Under the pieces are notes generated by a model that worked only from the letters and a program-made list of their open reading frames with translations, had not been told where the DNA came from and did not search any database. A stretch of DNA of 64,000 nucleotides. Origin: Tetrapyrgos nigripes. Its lineage: Eukaryota > Basidiomycota > Agaricomycetes > Agaricales > Campanellaceae. The stretch lies in the NCBI GenBank assembly GCA_013368315.1, contig JAACJM010000103.1:186001-250000 (forward strand), in the 5' to 3' direction. Positions 48,037-58,010 of this stretch are shown in pieces (within the stretch, counting starts at the first letter, position 1; each line of letters opens with the position of its first letter). Both the position numbers and the translations under genes were made by a program.

Positions 48037-49380
48037 TCATCTAAAGTCTGAGAGACACACCTTTGTCTTATGTTGATCTGAAGAAGACTCTGCAGAAGGC
48101 TCTGACAGTGGAGCAGTTGGGCCTGCAGTCCCAGTAGAGGTGCTGGCAGCATTGGCATCAGTGTCATCAGTGTTGTCAGTGTCATTGTCAGCATCAGAAG
48201 GTTCTGTACCTTCAGTACCATTGGCCTCTGCTGCTTGAGCAGCTTTTGCCTTTCTAACTTTCACCTTTCCAGCTTTTGCTTTCTCAGGCTCCTTGGCAGC
48301 AGCAGCCTCCTCTTCCATGATCAATTTGTTGCAAGTTTGCCACTGGTTGAGGAACGAGTCTTCATCATCATCATTTTCAAGTCCAGGAAGCATCCAGCCA
48401 ACTGTCCTGAAGAGGACAATGTGTCAAGCAAGGGTAAGGAACAAGTAGAATGTCACATACCAATTCCAGTCCTTGTTAAACTTCTTATTGATTGGTCATT
48501 CATCCTCAAATAAGCCAGAGACAAGGTCAAATGCTGTGTGCTTGTGTACAGCACTGTCGTCCAGGTGCCAGTGGTTGGAATCACTTAGAGCATACCATGC
48601 CTAGAAAAAGGGATATGTGTGAGAACATGACGATTGAGTGAAGAAATACACCAAACCATTAAGGTGGTGTACGCAATCTGAGAATATGTCACCACCCTGA
48701 TGCCAAATTGCCATCCCTTCCCAACGTGGAGGACTCTAAAATGTTCTGCTGATGTGGGATCGAATCATGTAGCATTACTCTCCCTGCAGAATAAGTGAAC
48801 CCAGACCTGTCAATCAGTCAATCAGAATACAGTAGAAGTAAAGATAGGCTATCAACATACCTTGTAAAGAAGATCACTTGTGAGAAGGTGTTTCCCTGCA
48901 TGCCTGGCACCTTGTGAGGCCTCCTCCCCTGCATCCCAGTAGAAGAAGAACAGAAAGTGCTTGTGACTAATTTTGACGGTGTTTTCCTGGACCTTGGAAA
49001 TGAATCTGTAAGGAAGTTAGTCCATATACATGCATGCATGAGAAGAAGATACTCTTTGGGATTCTTAAGGAAAGTGTCGAGCTTCGTAGGTGGAACCAAG
49101 AGTTGGGCAAGCTGAGGATGGTTCCATCCTCATTCTTCACTTTTGTTTGCTTTGGGATTGATGGAAGGGTTGAACTCAGAGATGCAGAGGTAGTCACAGG
49201 TGTAGTCGAGTATCGGAATCTTGAGTTGAGCTATGTCTTGAGAGATAACGCTGCTGACTGCTTTATTCAGTGCATAGAACACAACGAACTTCTGAAATTG
49301 ATTACCTACCAGGAATGCAACATTGATGAACTCAATGTTTCTCCAAGTAATACTGAGGAACTTGAATCATCAGTCTGAAC
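48037..49380 (-). pseudogene. Decayed multi-exon gene, unrecognised, probably transposon-associated
   Basis: On the minus strand, coding-like exons appear in order. About 49370-49145 reads RNIEFINVAFLVGNQFQKFV and ALNKAVSSVISQDIAQLKI. About 49080-48900 contains FLKNPKEYLLLMHACIW. About 48755-48655 contains AEHFRVLHVGKGWQFGIRV and TYSQIAYTTLM. About 48600-48460 reads AWYALSDSNHWHLDD, FDLVSGLFEDE, stop, PINKKFNKDWNW. About 48415-48037 reads RTVGWMLPGLENDDDEDSF plus a Glu/Ala/Lys and Asp/Thr-rich tail. Introns with GT-AG ends separate the last three. An in-frame TGA after LFEDE and other breaks show decay. I cannot name the family. Confidence 0.4.
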
Positions 49381-49813
49381 AAAGATGAACCCTGCAGATG
49401 AACACACTTTCTAGCCAGTCTGTTGCCTCTAGTCCAACTCTTTAATCTTGCACCATACAAGGAGTTTTTCTGAATCAGCATGAATGAGTAGACCAGCAAT
49501 ACTAGCCATGGACATGTCAACGTACCATTATGACGTTCTCATATCTATCTCAAAGCAAGTGAGTACAATACCATCACAACCATCAAGATTTAAAAACATA
49601 CAGAACATTCTGAACATCAGCGACAGATCCTCCTTTTCCCAAGGATCCTATCAAAAGCCCATGGCTGTTTTCACCGATGCTATTTCTATTTTAACATACG
49701 CGTAATGAGGGAGACAGCTCATTTCAAATGTGATAGAAGAACTGAAAAGACAAACCGAAAATGTATATTCTTCGTGCCACTCAGGCTTGCTACAGTGATA
49801 CAATCATCGCTGT

Positions 49814-50941
49814 CAAGGGGGAGGCGGACCGCATATCCGGTACATAGGGTAGGGAGAGGGGGAGTCAGGTCTGGCCAAAAGTTTTTCTGACTGCACCTAA
49901 AATAAGGTATTTTGAGCTTGTTTTTTGGTAATTAGCTATAGTTGTGCAATTTCAAGACTTTCCTACCTTTTTTTGACTATCTATTCTGCAAGAAGGTGCA
50001 ACTACACAACAAATACTTGTCACAAGTAGAGTTGAGATGAGCCTGGACATCTTATCTCTTCTCTTTTTGGCAATATCAAGTTAGGGCTTATAGTATTTTA
50101 TCTATGAGTCATGTGACTGTAGATATACTATATAAGGCAGGCAGAAGGGGAGGGAGTACTCCGCACAGCGGGGCGCGGAGCATATTTGCCAGCCATTTTT
50201 GTGCACTCTTAAATGACGGATAGTTCACACAATTTTGGGTGAGATAAAATTAACTGTATTAGCTGCCAAAAAAGGGGTCGCAAAAGCTCAAATTATGTGC
50301 TCAAATTTTTCCATGCTAAACTTTTTATTCATTCATGACCAAAAAAGGGAAGCAAATAGTATTCAAATTCTGATTTGTGAGAAAATGCGAAAAAGGTATG
50401 ATCACTATTTGTGTGCCGGATTCCGGCGAGTAAAAGGAAAAGCACTGCGGATGGGAAAAATCTAAACTTAAATGACGGATTTTTGCTCGGCACCGGACCT
50501 ACTCCATATAGCACCGATTTGAGGCCAATATTCCATATGGAGTATGCCCGGCTGTTGAGAAAAATCGGTAATTTAAGTTCGTGTTTTTCAATGCCCCAGT
50601 GAATTCATTTTACTCGCCGGAATCCGACACACAAATATTGATCATACCTTTTGCGCATTTTCTTACAAATCAAAACTCGAATACTATTTACTTCCCTTTT
50701 TTGGTCACGAATGAATAAAAAGTTTAGCACGGAAAAGCTTAAGCGCATAATTTGAGCTTTTGCGACCCGGTTTTTTAGCAGTAAATACGACGGATTTTAT
50801 CTCACCCAAAATCATGTGAACTATCCGTCATTTAAGAATGCACAAAAATGGCTGACAAATATGCTCCGCGCCCCGGTGTGCCGGGTGGTGCTAAAAATTT
50901 TTTCGACCCCATGCAAATTTTTGAAACCCGCCTCCCCCTTG
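49814..50941. repeat. 14-bp inverted repeat pair around a nested element
   Basis: CAAGGGGGAGGCGG at 49814-49827 has its exact reverse complement at 50928-50941. Between them sits the long-inverted-repeat element of 50164-50880. The outer pair may be the ends of an older element into which the younger one inserted. Confidence 0.4.
50164..50880. mobile_element. Long-inverted-repeat non-autonomous element, copy 2 (717 bp)
   Basis: Same family as 12582-13282. Termini CACA(G/C)CGGGGCGCGGAGC, followed by ATATTTG; arms of about 300 bp with the ATGACGGATAGTTCACAC, AGGGAAGCAA and GTGTGCCGGATTCCGGCGAG blocks. The central loop is a different, shorter sequence containing another small palindrome (AATTTAAG...). 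It is flanked by the 3-bp direct repeat CCG (50161-50163 and 50881-50883). No coding capacity. Confidence 0.85.
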
Positions 50942-51838
50942 GTCGCCGTTCACTATATGATTGTTTTCGAAAAGCATGTTCGTTCCACCAGCAGAGAAGC
51001 CTTTTAAAGAAGCAGATAGTCTAATATCCGGACCTCGCTGCATGACCAAGCTCGTTGTTTGGTATCAGATATGCAATATTGTTACATTCTATGAGTCCAT
51101 TCATTGCTGCATCCGCCTCAGTCATCTCACCCTCTCCCAAATTGACCATCAAATCCGGGAAACATTTTCCAATCAGTCCTTTTGTTTTGCATAGCATCGT
51201 GGTTGGTGATGGGAACAAGAACAGTATTGTTAAAGAGTTCGTTGCAATTGTTAGGTCTATGTTACAGGTACAGAGTGACATCGTAGAAGAACCGTTGCTA
51301 GTCGATACATTTCATAACGGAAGGAGAGAGAGAGAGGGATAAAAGTAAGACGAAAAGGATGTAAGGGTCCAGTGACCGATAGAAAGGTGGTAATAGCAGT
51401 ATCGTACGTGACAGAGTCACAGACAGAGAGAGCTGGAAATTGCAGCAACGTCGCCAGGACGTGCTACCTGAGCTCTAGAATGCGCGCATACTAAGCGCGG
51501 AGACGTGAGGAACTCGACGGGCTGCTTCAGATCAAGCAAAAGGCGTAGTAGAGCACAGCGATGGGCCGACCAACCACGACTGTATGCCCATCACATGGTA
51601 GATGGAATTTGGGGCACAGTAGAGTCGTATTTGGCGTTGACCGACGGGAGTGAGATGACTCGTAGTCAATGGAAAAGATGCCTGGGATACGCGCATCACG
51701 TCAGGAGAGACGGGCTGGTTGCGCGGTAGAGTTGTTTCGGAAGGTCATAGTGTAGACCGGTACGAGGATAGAAGTCATAGAAGACAATGAGAAGGCAAAA
51801 GGTGGGTGTATGCGCATCCCTGACTATGCAGAAGCCGC
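50942..51838. other. Intergenic, no supported gene
   Basis: Short antisense-overlapping frames only. 3' flank of the PPxY membrane-protein gene. Confidence 0.4.
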
Positions 51839-52457
51839 TCACGCCTTAAGGACGGCATAGATGGTGATACCAGCCGCGATAGCGAAGAAGCTGACGACCA
51901 AGAGTGCCCACAGACACCTCCAGGCCCATTTGAGTTCGGCCTTGCGCATATGATCGATGACAGCCTGGCGCTCTGCTTCGGTCTTGTCAGGAAGCCAAGC
52001 AGAGGGAGCATCGGTGGAGTGGGCAACGGCTTCTGGAGCACGGAGTGGAGAGAGAAGGATGAAGGCACCGAGAATCCAGAATGGAGGGAATACTAAAGGC
52101 AATGAGGTACGTTAGTATCTAGGTAGGGGATAAAGAAAAGGTAGACTCACAAAAGCCAAACTTGAATAGATACATCGCGAGCGTGAGTGGTTCGTCCTTC
52201 TTCGTGTAGACTGGGGGTTCTTCGTAGGCTGGTGGAGCCATTCCCAGCTCAACATCCCTCTCGGCATTTTGGGCTTCCAAGTCTGAAAGTGAAAGGCGAC
52301 GGTCATGTCGACTTTCATGCGTTGACGACCGAGAGAGAGAGAAGGTGTATCCGAGGGAAGAGGAGTCGATAAGTTGGGTGGAAGAAGATTGCTGGTTCGC
52401 TGCTGCAGCAGGAAGAGGAAGAGAAGAAGAGGCGTTGTCGTGGTTCATCGAAGACAT
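51839..52457 (-). CDS. Two-TM membrane protein with PPxY motifs
   Basis: Exons 52457-52151 and 52092-51839 give 186 aa; the 58-nt GT-AG intron keeps phase (T|TA). The Ser-rich N-terminal half contains adjacent PPAY (about 75-78) and PPVY (about 82-85) motifs. Such motifs are docking sites for WW domains of Rsp5/NEDD4-type ubiquitin ligases. Two hydrophobic segments follow: YLFKFGFLFPPFWILGAF (about 96-115) and WALLVVSFFAIAAGITIYAV near the C-terminus, with a charged helix between (DKTEAERQAVIDHMRKAELK). Homologous small proteins are common in Agaricomycetes but I know no assigned function. The start has no earlier in-frame Met. Intact. Confidence 0.75.
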
Positions 52458-53716
52458 GATTGTTTATGGTCGTTATAGGCGATGTCAAAGATGTGGAGAA
52501 GACTGTGGGGAGTGTTGATGAAAGCATGATGGCCAGAAGTCAAGGTTTTATAAACGCCGTCAGTGTCAATCCCAATCTTCTCGATGGGAAAAAAGTTGAA
52601 CCAAAAAAATCCAGATTTGGAAATTTCTTGGAGTGGCAAACAGGTGCAAATATCCGCGTTTTCCTTGACAACCAACCTATTGGGGGCGATTAGAGGTTTG
52701 CAAGGGTCCAACTCCGTGGAGAGGCGTCGGAACTTCGGCGGCGAAACCAATTACGAACCTTTTGAAGTGTCCTGGAACGAAACTCAGTAAGTAAAGTACT
52801 CTAAAGCTTTTAGCCTATTTTCTACCATGAAGCTGGCCATTTGCCGATTATCTCCTTTTCTATGACCATTGGGCTGGCTTTGGGGTGTCTGGTGGATTAT
52901 CGACCAGTGCACACTGATGAAAGAGCTTGTTCAGCGTCGGTAATTGGTGCGTGAGATACTTGTCAAAGAAGGGGCCGAATTTCCGAAATAACGCGTTTTC
53001 CTTAATTGGGCTTCCCACGCCCGACAACAACACTTCCGGCGAGCGCAACTCAACGACGACAATACCATTCCGCAACTTTCTATACTCAGCATATTTCTAT
53101 ATGCAAAAGGCATATATAACATGAGTTAGAATGGTCTCAACAGGTTCTTCCGTTGCTGGGCTAGAGCAGGTGGCCAGGTACCCAGTTTTGGCCAAATTCG
53201 CACTTGCATCGCGAAAATATTCGCTGTTCTACAACATCTGTTTCCACGGTTCCAACGGTCATATCAGGGCCACACTTTGTAACGAGCACAAAATCGAAGA
53301 GTAAGAGTGAGTTGCGGCGGTGTAATTTCAGAAAAACCGGATGGTGGCCAGGTATCTGATTATAAATAGTAGTCATTTCAAGCACGGTCGCGGCTTTCCC
53401 CCCAAAGTGAGGTACCTTAGTTCGTCTGCAAAAGCAAATGAGGGGGCGGTGTCGTCGTGGTGCCAGCTTCGGCAGTTCGGCAGTTCGGGAGTCGGTGTCA
53501 TGTGATACCGATATCGTCGGGAGTGGAGCTGCGGGCCGGGTCACAGCAAGCCGCCGTCCGTGCAGAAAAAAATTTTCGGTACCATAGCTTCATTACTATA
53601 CGAGCCAATAAATACATATACTCCTACCTAAAACCTTGCTCAACCCGAAGATAAATAACAAAGAATGTGTCCAAAAAAGGTCCAAATGCGAATTCCTTCC
53701 GTTAGCCAATCAGCGC
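52458..53716. other. Intergenic, no supported gene
   Basis: Frames at 52445-52790, 52860-53124 and 53161-53544 overlap on opposite strands and show no domains. No repeat recognised. Upstream region of the PPxY gene and 3' flank of the RTA1-like gene. Confidence 0.4.
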
Positions 53717-54030
53717 TCAGACCACGGCACCCTCGTTTCTATCGCTCATTGGCATGAAATCTGAGTCCCAGTCGCGCGACGCCGTACTTTTCAATTTATC
53801 GTTGAACTCCTGCTCGCTGTCCATCGGCCTTCCCACATGAAAGGCGTTGTAGGTAAACATAGCGAGTACGACCATCGTTCCATCGAATAAGACTGCGGTT
53901 GAATCACACAATAATAAAAACAACATCAGCTTGGCATGAGCGAAAAATCAATGCAATTGCGAATCCCCTACCGAAAGGCCACTGACTATGAATGATTGTT
54001 CCCTCGATCCCGTCCGCGAGTTCCGCAGCT
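53717..54030 (-). pseudogene. RTA1-family gene, 3' part (split by the retrotransposon)
   Basis: Exons 54030-53972 (reads ELADGIEGTIIHSQWPF) and 53892-53717 (VLFDGTMVVLAMFTYNAFHV, then a hydrophilic tail) are the last transmembrane part of an RTA1-type seven-TM protein. Between them is an intron with GTAGGG...CGCAG ends. The 5' part lies beyond the retrotransposon, from 60486. With the insertion removed, the sequence across the gap reads AIYRA|AELADG in frame, which fits the family. Confidence 0.8.
54026..54030. repeat. CAGCT flank of the retrotransposon, left copy
   Basis: CAGCT borders the element at 54026-54030 and again at 60486-60490. The reconstructed empty site carries it once. Confidence 0.7.
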
Positions 54031-54109
54031 TGTAAAGGATTAGGTCAGCCTGCGATGAGACCCAACCTCCAACTGGACCAAAAGGCCACAATATTCGGTA
54101 CGTGTGAAT
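54031..54109 (+). repeat. Split direct repeat A1
   Basis: Starts TGTAAAGGATTAGGTCAGCC and ends TACGTGTGAAT. Matches A2 at 60362-60440. Confidence 0.9.
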
Positions 54110-54485
54110 ACTCCGCGATAAGCCTGAGGAACGAGGGCTTATCTAAGGATAAGCTAGAAAGAGCATGGGAAAGGACGAGCCTGACCTGGACGCGTGTCAA
54201 CGTGTCAACGTCGCGTCCTCGTCGTCTTTGCCTCGTCCCTTCGCACATGCTCTCTCCTAGTTCTCCTCTTTTTGCTTTTAGCCCTCGTCCTTCTCGCAAG
54301 TCTTATCTATCCTCAAAAGGCTGCCCACGCGCTATCCTGGACTCCCTGTCCAGGTATAGTAAAATTAGTGACATCATAAAGGAACGAGGTCCCTTCTAGC
54401 ACGAAAATTGCAGCCGCCCAAGCTACTCGCCATGTGTTAAAAGTCTCTGGCACCTGGACGACATTTCTTATCACCTCCTACCATC

Positions 54486-55811
54486 ATGCCCATCATTAAT
54501 CGCGGCTCTTCGCTCAGACCTAACGGTTTTGACCCTACAAAACAAAAAACGCACAAAAACGCGGCGACGACAGAACTGCTTAAGAAGCTCACCTTGGAGG
54601 AGAGGCTGAAGGCGAACTCGGAGATTGAGAAGAAGAATGGATTGAAGAGACAGGCGAAGTTGAAGAAGGCGAGAGGAGAAGTTGCAGACGACATGTCGGA
54701 CACTGCATCCCTCATCACAATCGAGGATAGCGAATACGAAAGCATCAGGAAGAACCCCGATCTTTATGATCGTTTCAAGTCTTTCCTCCCCGCCCGAGTT
54801 ATCGAGTGGGTCAGCAGGAAGAACGCTGAGGATAAAGCTGCTGGGAAAGGCGCACCGAGTAAGCATGCTTTTGCTCCTGCCGTTGAGACGGTTAAACGCG
54901 ACCCCACTAACGCGGCCGATATCACCTTTCCGCCTGAGCTCTTCCTCGCTGCCAACCACGGTTACCTTCCCCTGGGCCTCTTCCACAGCACCCGCATCCG
55001 GCGCCTCGCAACGATTGGTGCCAACCACAACACTCGTACGATCTATCCTGATGGTACCAGTGCGAAGTTGCGCATCTGGGACGTCAACGCGATGGTGAAA
55101 ACTCTGGAGTTCGAGAACGACGATTTCGAAGGCCTCCCTACCTATGTCCACTACATCGACGCCATGGCAACCTACACGGAATTCGTCACAGAATGGGAGA
55201 AGAACAAGGAAAACGGACCCCACTCCCAGTTCATCTTCGCACACAGTGGCTTCTGGTGCAAAGATTCCGAAATCGTCGACCTTTACCCTTACTGGAAGCC
55301 TGCCGAGAAGCAACTCCGTCTAGACTGGCATGACCAACGTCTCGGGTACGATCCAACGACATACCGGAACAAGTTGGAGAGATGTTGGACTAGGTCCACT
55401 CTGGAGCAACTCGGATCTTCCTCGCGAAACGCTGGACGCGATAACCGCCGTGAGGATCGCGGTGAGTCTAGCTCCCGCAGTTCTCGTCACACTCCCTTTC
55501 CGAAAGGCAACATGCGGGACGCCAACGTGTGTTGCCTACTCTGCGGCGATCGAGGTCACCGAGTCTCTCAGCACCCCAAAGACAAGGCCACCCTCTGGGC
55601 AAAGAGTGACGGAAGGGCGATGCTACACCCGGTCAACGGTAAAACCATCTGCATCCCTTTCAACGTCCTTGGCCCACGAGGCGGTAGAGGCCCAAACCAA
55701 CGAGTCTGCGCTGGAGACTGCGGGAACGTTCACGCCTGCTCTTTCTGCGGTAGCGCTGACCACCACGCTTTCTCAGGCAAGTGTGGAGGAGGACGCCGGT
55801 CCTCAAACTAA
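54486..55811 (+). CDS. Gag-like protein of the Ngaro-like element
   Basis: 441-aa ORF with a Lys-rich N-terminus (LKKLTLEERLKANSEIEKK), a central fungal retroelement gag-like region (FPPELFLAANHGYLPLGLF, WDVNAMVKTLEFEND) and two zinc-knuckle-like motifs near the end: CCLLCGDRGHRVSQH (C-x2-C-x4-H-x4-H) and CSFCGSADHHAFSGKC. Such knuckles bind the element RNA in particles. The start at MPIINRG is the first Met after A1 and its leader. The next gene lies in the +1 frame and overlaps its end as an open frame. Confidence 0.85.
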   Translation: MPIINRGSSLRPNGFDPTKQKTHKNAATTELLKKLTLEERLKANSEIEKKNGLKRQAKLKKARGEVADDMSDTASLITIEDSEYESIRKNPDLYDRFKSFLPARVIEWVSRKNAEDKAAGKGAPSKHAFAPAVETVKRDPTNAADITFPPELFLAANHGYLPLGLFHSTRIRRLATIGANHNTRTIYPDGTSAKLRIWDVNAMVKTLEFENDDFEGLPTYVHYIDAMATYTEFVTEWEKNKENGPHSQFIFAHSGFWCKDSEIVDLYPYWKPAEKQLRLDWHDQRLGYDPTTYRNKLERCWTRSTLEQLGSSSRNAGRDNRREDRGESSSRSSRHTPFPKGNMRDANVCCLLCGDRGHRVSQHPKDKATLWAKSDGRAMLHPVNGKTICIPFNVLGPRGGRGPNQRVCAGDCGNVHACSFCGSADHHAFSGKCGGGRRSSN

Positions 55812-55842
55812 CACCACTCTCTCACTGTCCCAGGATATCGTT

Positions 55843-58010
55843 ATGGTCGACGATACCCTCTCTAAGGACCGTCTTTCTGCCTACACCCTTGCCGCCTCAA
55901 CACCCGATCCTCTCATATACACCAACCTCTACCCTTTTGTCCATGAACGTCTTACCCATCCCAAAGCCAATCCTACCCATACCGAAATCTATGAACGCAT
56001 TGTCACTCCCTACAACGCCGATGCCTTTGAACAAGACCTCTCCACTTATGGTCTTACCAACACCTTTCCCCATCTGGTACGAAACCTCCGTCAGGGTTTT
56101 GCCATTGGACGTTTACCAACACTAAAAACAACTGTCATCATGCCCAACCACAACTCTTGCAATGTAGGGGAAGGACCACAGGTGGTTGAGGAGTACATTG
56201 ATGGTGAAGTTGCAGCAGGTCGTTTCTCGGGCCCTTTTTCCATGTCCACTATGAAGATGATCATGAAGGGTCACTTCGTCGCCTCTCCTCTGATTGTCGC
56301 CGAGTCGGAACAAGGCCTAGGACTGCCGATGAAGTATCGAGTTTGCCGGAACTTGTCCAAGGAGGTCAAGGGTCAACCTTCTATCAACTCGTACATCAGT
56401 AAGGGGGATTTCCCTACTAGATTCGATACCCCAGTCACAGTCGCAGATTTGGTGAGTTCTGTTTCCTCTTCTACCTTCTACGATGCGACGGCATCCTGTT
56501 CTGCGGTGTACCACACCATTCTACTTCTACAACGTGACGGCGTTTTGTTCTATGGTGTTTAACACCTTTCTACTTATACTACGCGACGGCGTCTTGTTCT
56601 ACGGTGTTTAACACCTTTCTACTTCTACAACACGACGGTGTCTTGTTCTACGGTGTTCAGCACCATTCTACTTCTACAACGCAACGGCGTTTTGTTCTAC
56701 GGTGTTTATGACGTGACAATGTCTTGTTCTACAGTGTACAACACTATCCTACTTCTACTTCTACCTTCTACCTCTACATCTATGGGACACCCGCTTATAC
56801 TTGTTCGCAGATTGCGTCTGCCCCAGAAGGTACCCAAGCGTGTGCCTTGGACATCAAGAAATTCCATCGTACCTGCCCAGCTCTTTCCCACCATAAACCT
56901 TTCCTTGTCGTCCATGTCAACGGCAAGTTCTACGTTGACCACTGTGTTCCATTTGGCTGTGCATCTGCTAGCAGTATTGCAGGCATGATTGCCAACGCTA
57001 CCCTCGCGATCTGGGCTGCGAAGGGTGTCAGTCCAATCAAACGTTGTGAAGACGACTTCAAAATTCTACGTACACCTGTCGGTGTTTCTCCCCCAACCTA
57101 CTCTTATGACAAGGAACACATGCTGGAGTTAATAGAGCATCTCGGGATCCCTTGGCATTCTGCAGAGGACAAAGGCGATGCAGAATTTGTCTTCACCACC
57201 ACCTTCATCGGCCTGCAGTGGGATCTACCTCAGCGGCTGGTCTGGCTACCAGAGACAAAACGTTTGAAGTACGTTTTTCGCCTTGATCGTTTCCTCTTCG
57301 CATACAAAGGCCAACTCTGCGATCTCAAGCCAATTGAGAAGGTACATGGTATTCTCTGCCATTGTGCCTTCGTTTACGTCCAAGGACGCTCTCGTCTACC
57401 ATCCCTCTCCAACTTTGCTACCCTTTTTAAGGGAAGCTACCACCGACGTCTTAGTACCCCTACTCGTGTGGTTAAAGACATTGAGTGGTGGCTCGAAGTG
57501 CTCTCGACTCCTTGCTCACCTCGTACACTGCTGCCGAGAACTGAAGCGAAGGACCTATACCTTTACGTTGATGCTAGTACATCTTGGGGCATTGGAGTTG
57601 TCATTGGGAAACAGTGGGCTGCCTTTCGGCTACACCCCAACTGGAAGGAGATGTGTCCAGGCAGGGACATATGCTACCTGGAGACGATAGCAGTAGAGCT
57701 CCTCCTCTACTTCATTGAAGGTTTTGGCTACCAGAACGTCAACCTCCTGGTGCACTCCGATAACCAAGGAACTATTGGTGCTGTCAAGAAAGGTCGTAGC
57801 CCTAACGCCTGGATCAACCACTCTATCCGTTGGATCTACGACATCATTCTTCCCCTACATATGTCTATTACCCTGCAATACGTTGCATCTGCCGAAAACC
57901 CTGCTGACCCTATCTCGCGCGGAGAATTGGGTGACCTACCTCTTTCCAAGAAGCTCCTTCTCTCGTTTGTTATACCCGAGGAGTTGAGACCATTCCTTAC
58001 TTATGTTTAA
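55843..58010 (+). CDS. Reverse transcriptase-RNase H of the Ngaro-like element, intron-containing
   Basis: Exons 55843-56451 and 56811-58010 join in phase 0 (VADL|IASAPEG) to about 602 aa. RT motifs: FSMSTMKMIMKGHFVASPLI, ALDIKKFHRTCPAL with the first catalytic Asp, HCVPFGCASASS, and CEDDF where other elements have YxDD. The two Asp are kept but the aromatic residue is Cys. RNase H acidic residues are present in order: YVDASTSWGIG, YLETIAVELLL, VHSDNQGTIG and ENPADPISRG. The intron, 56452-56810, has GTGAGT and CGCAG ends and contains in-frame stops, so splicing is needed. The first Met may not be the true start: the open frame extends back to 55330, over gag. The stop overlaps the next start by 8 nt. 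Confidence 0.83.
56470..56760. repeat. 49-bp minisatellite inside the RT intron, about 5 units
   Basis: Units of about 49 bp with the core ACGGCGTTTTGTTCTA(C/T)GGT, then GTTTAACACCTTTCTACTTC, diverged by point changes. The array fills most of the 359-nt intron. Confidence 0.85.
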
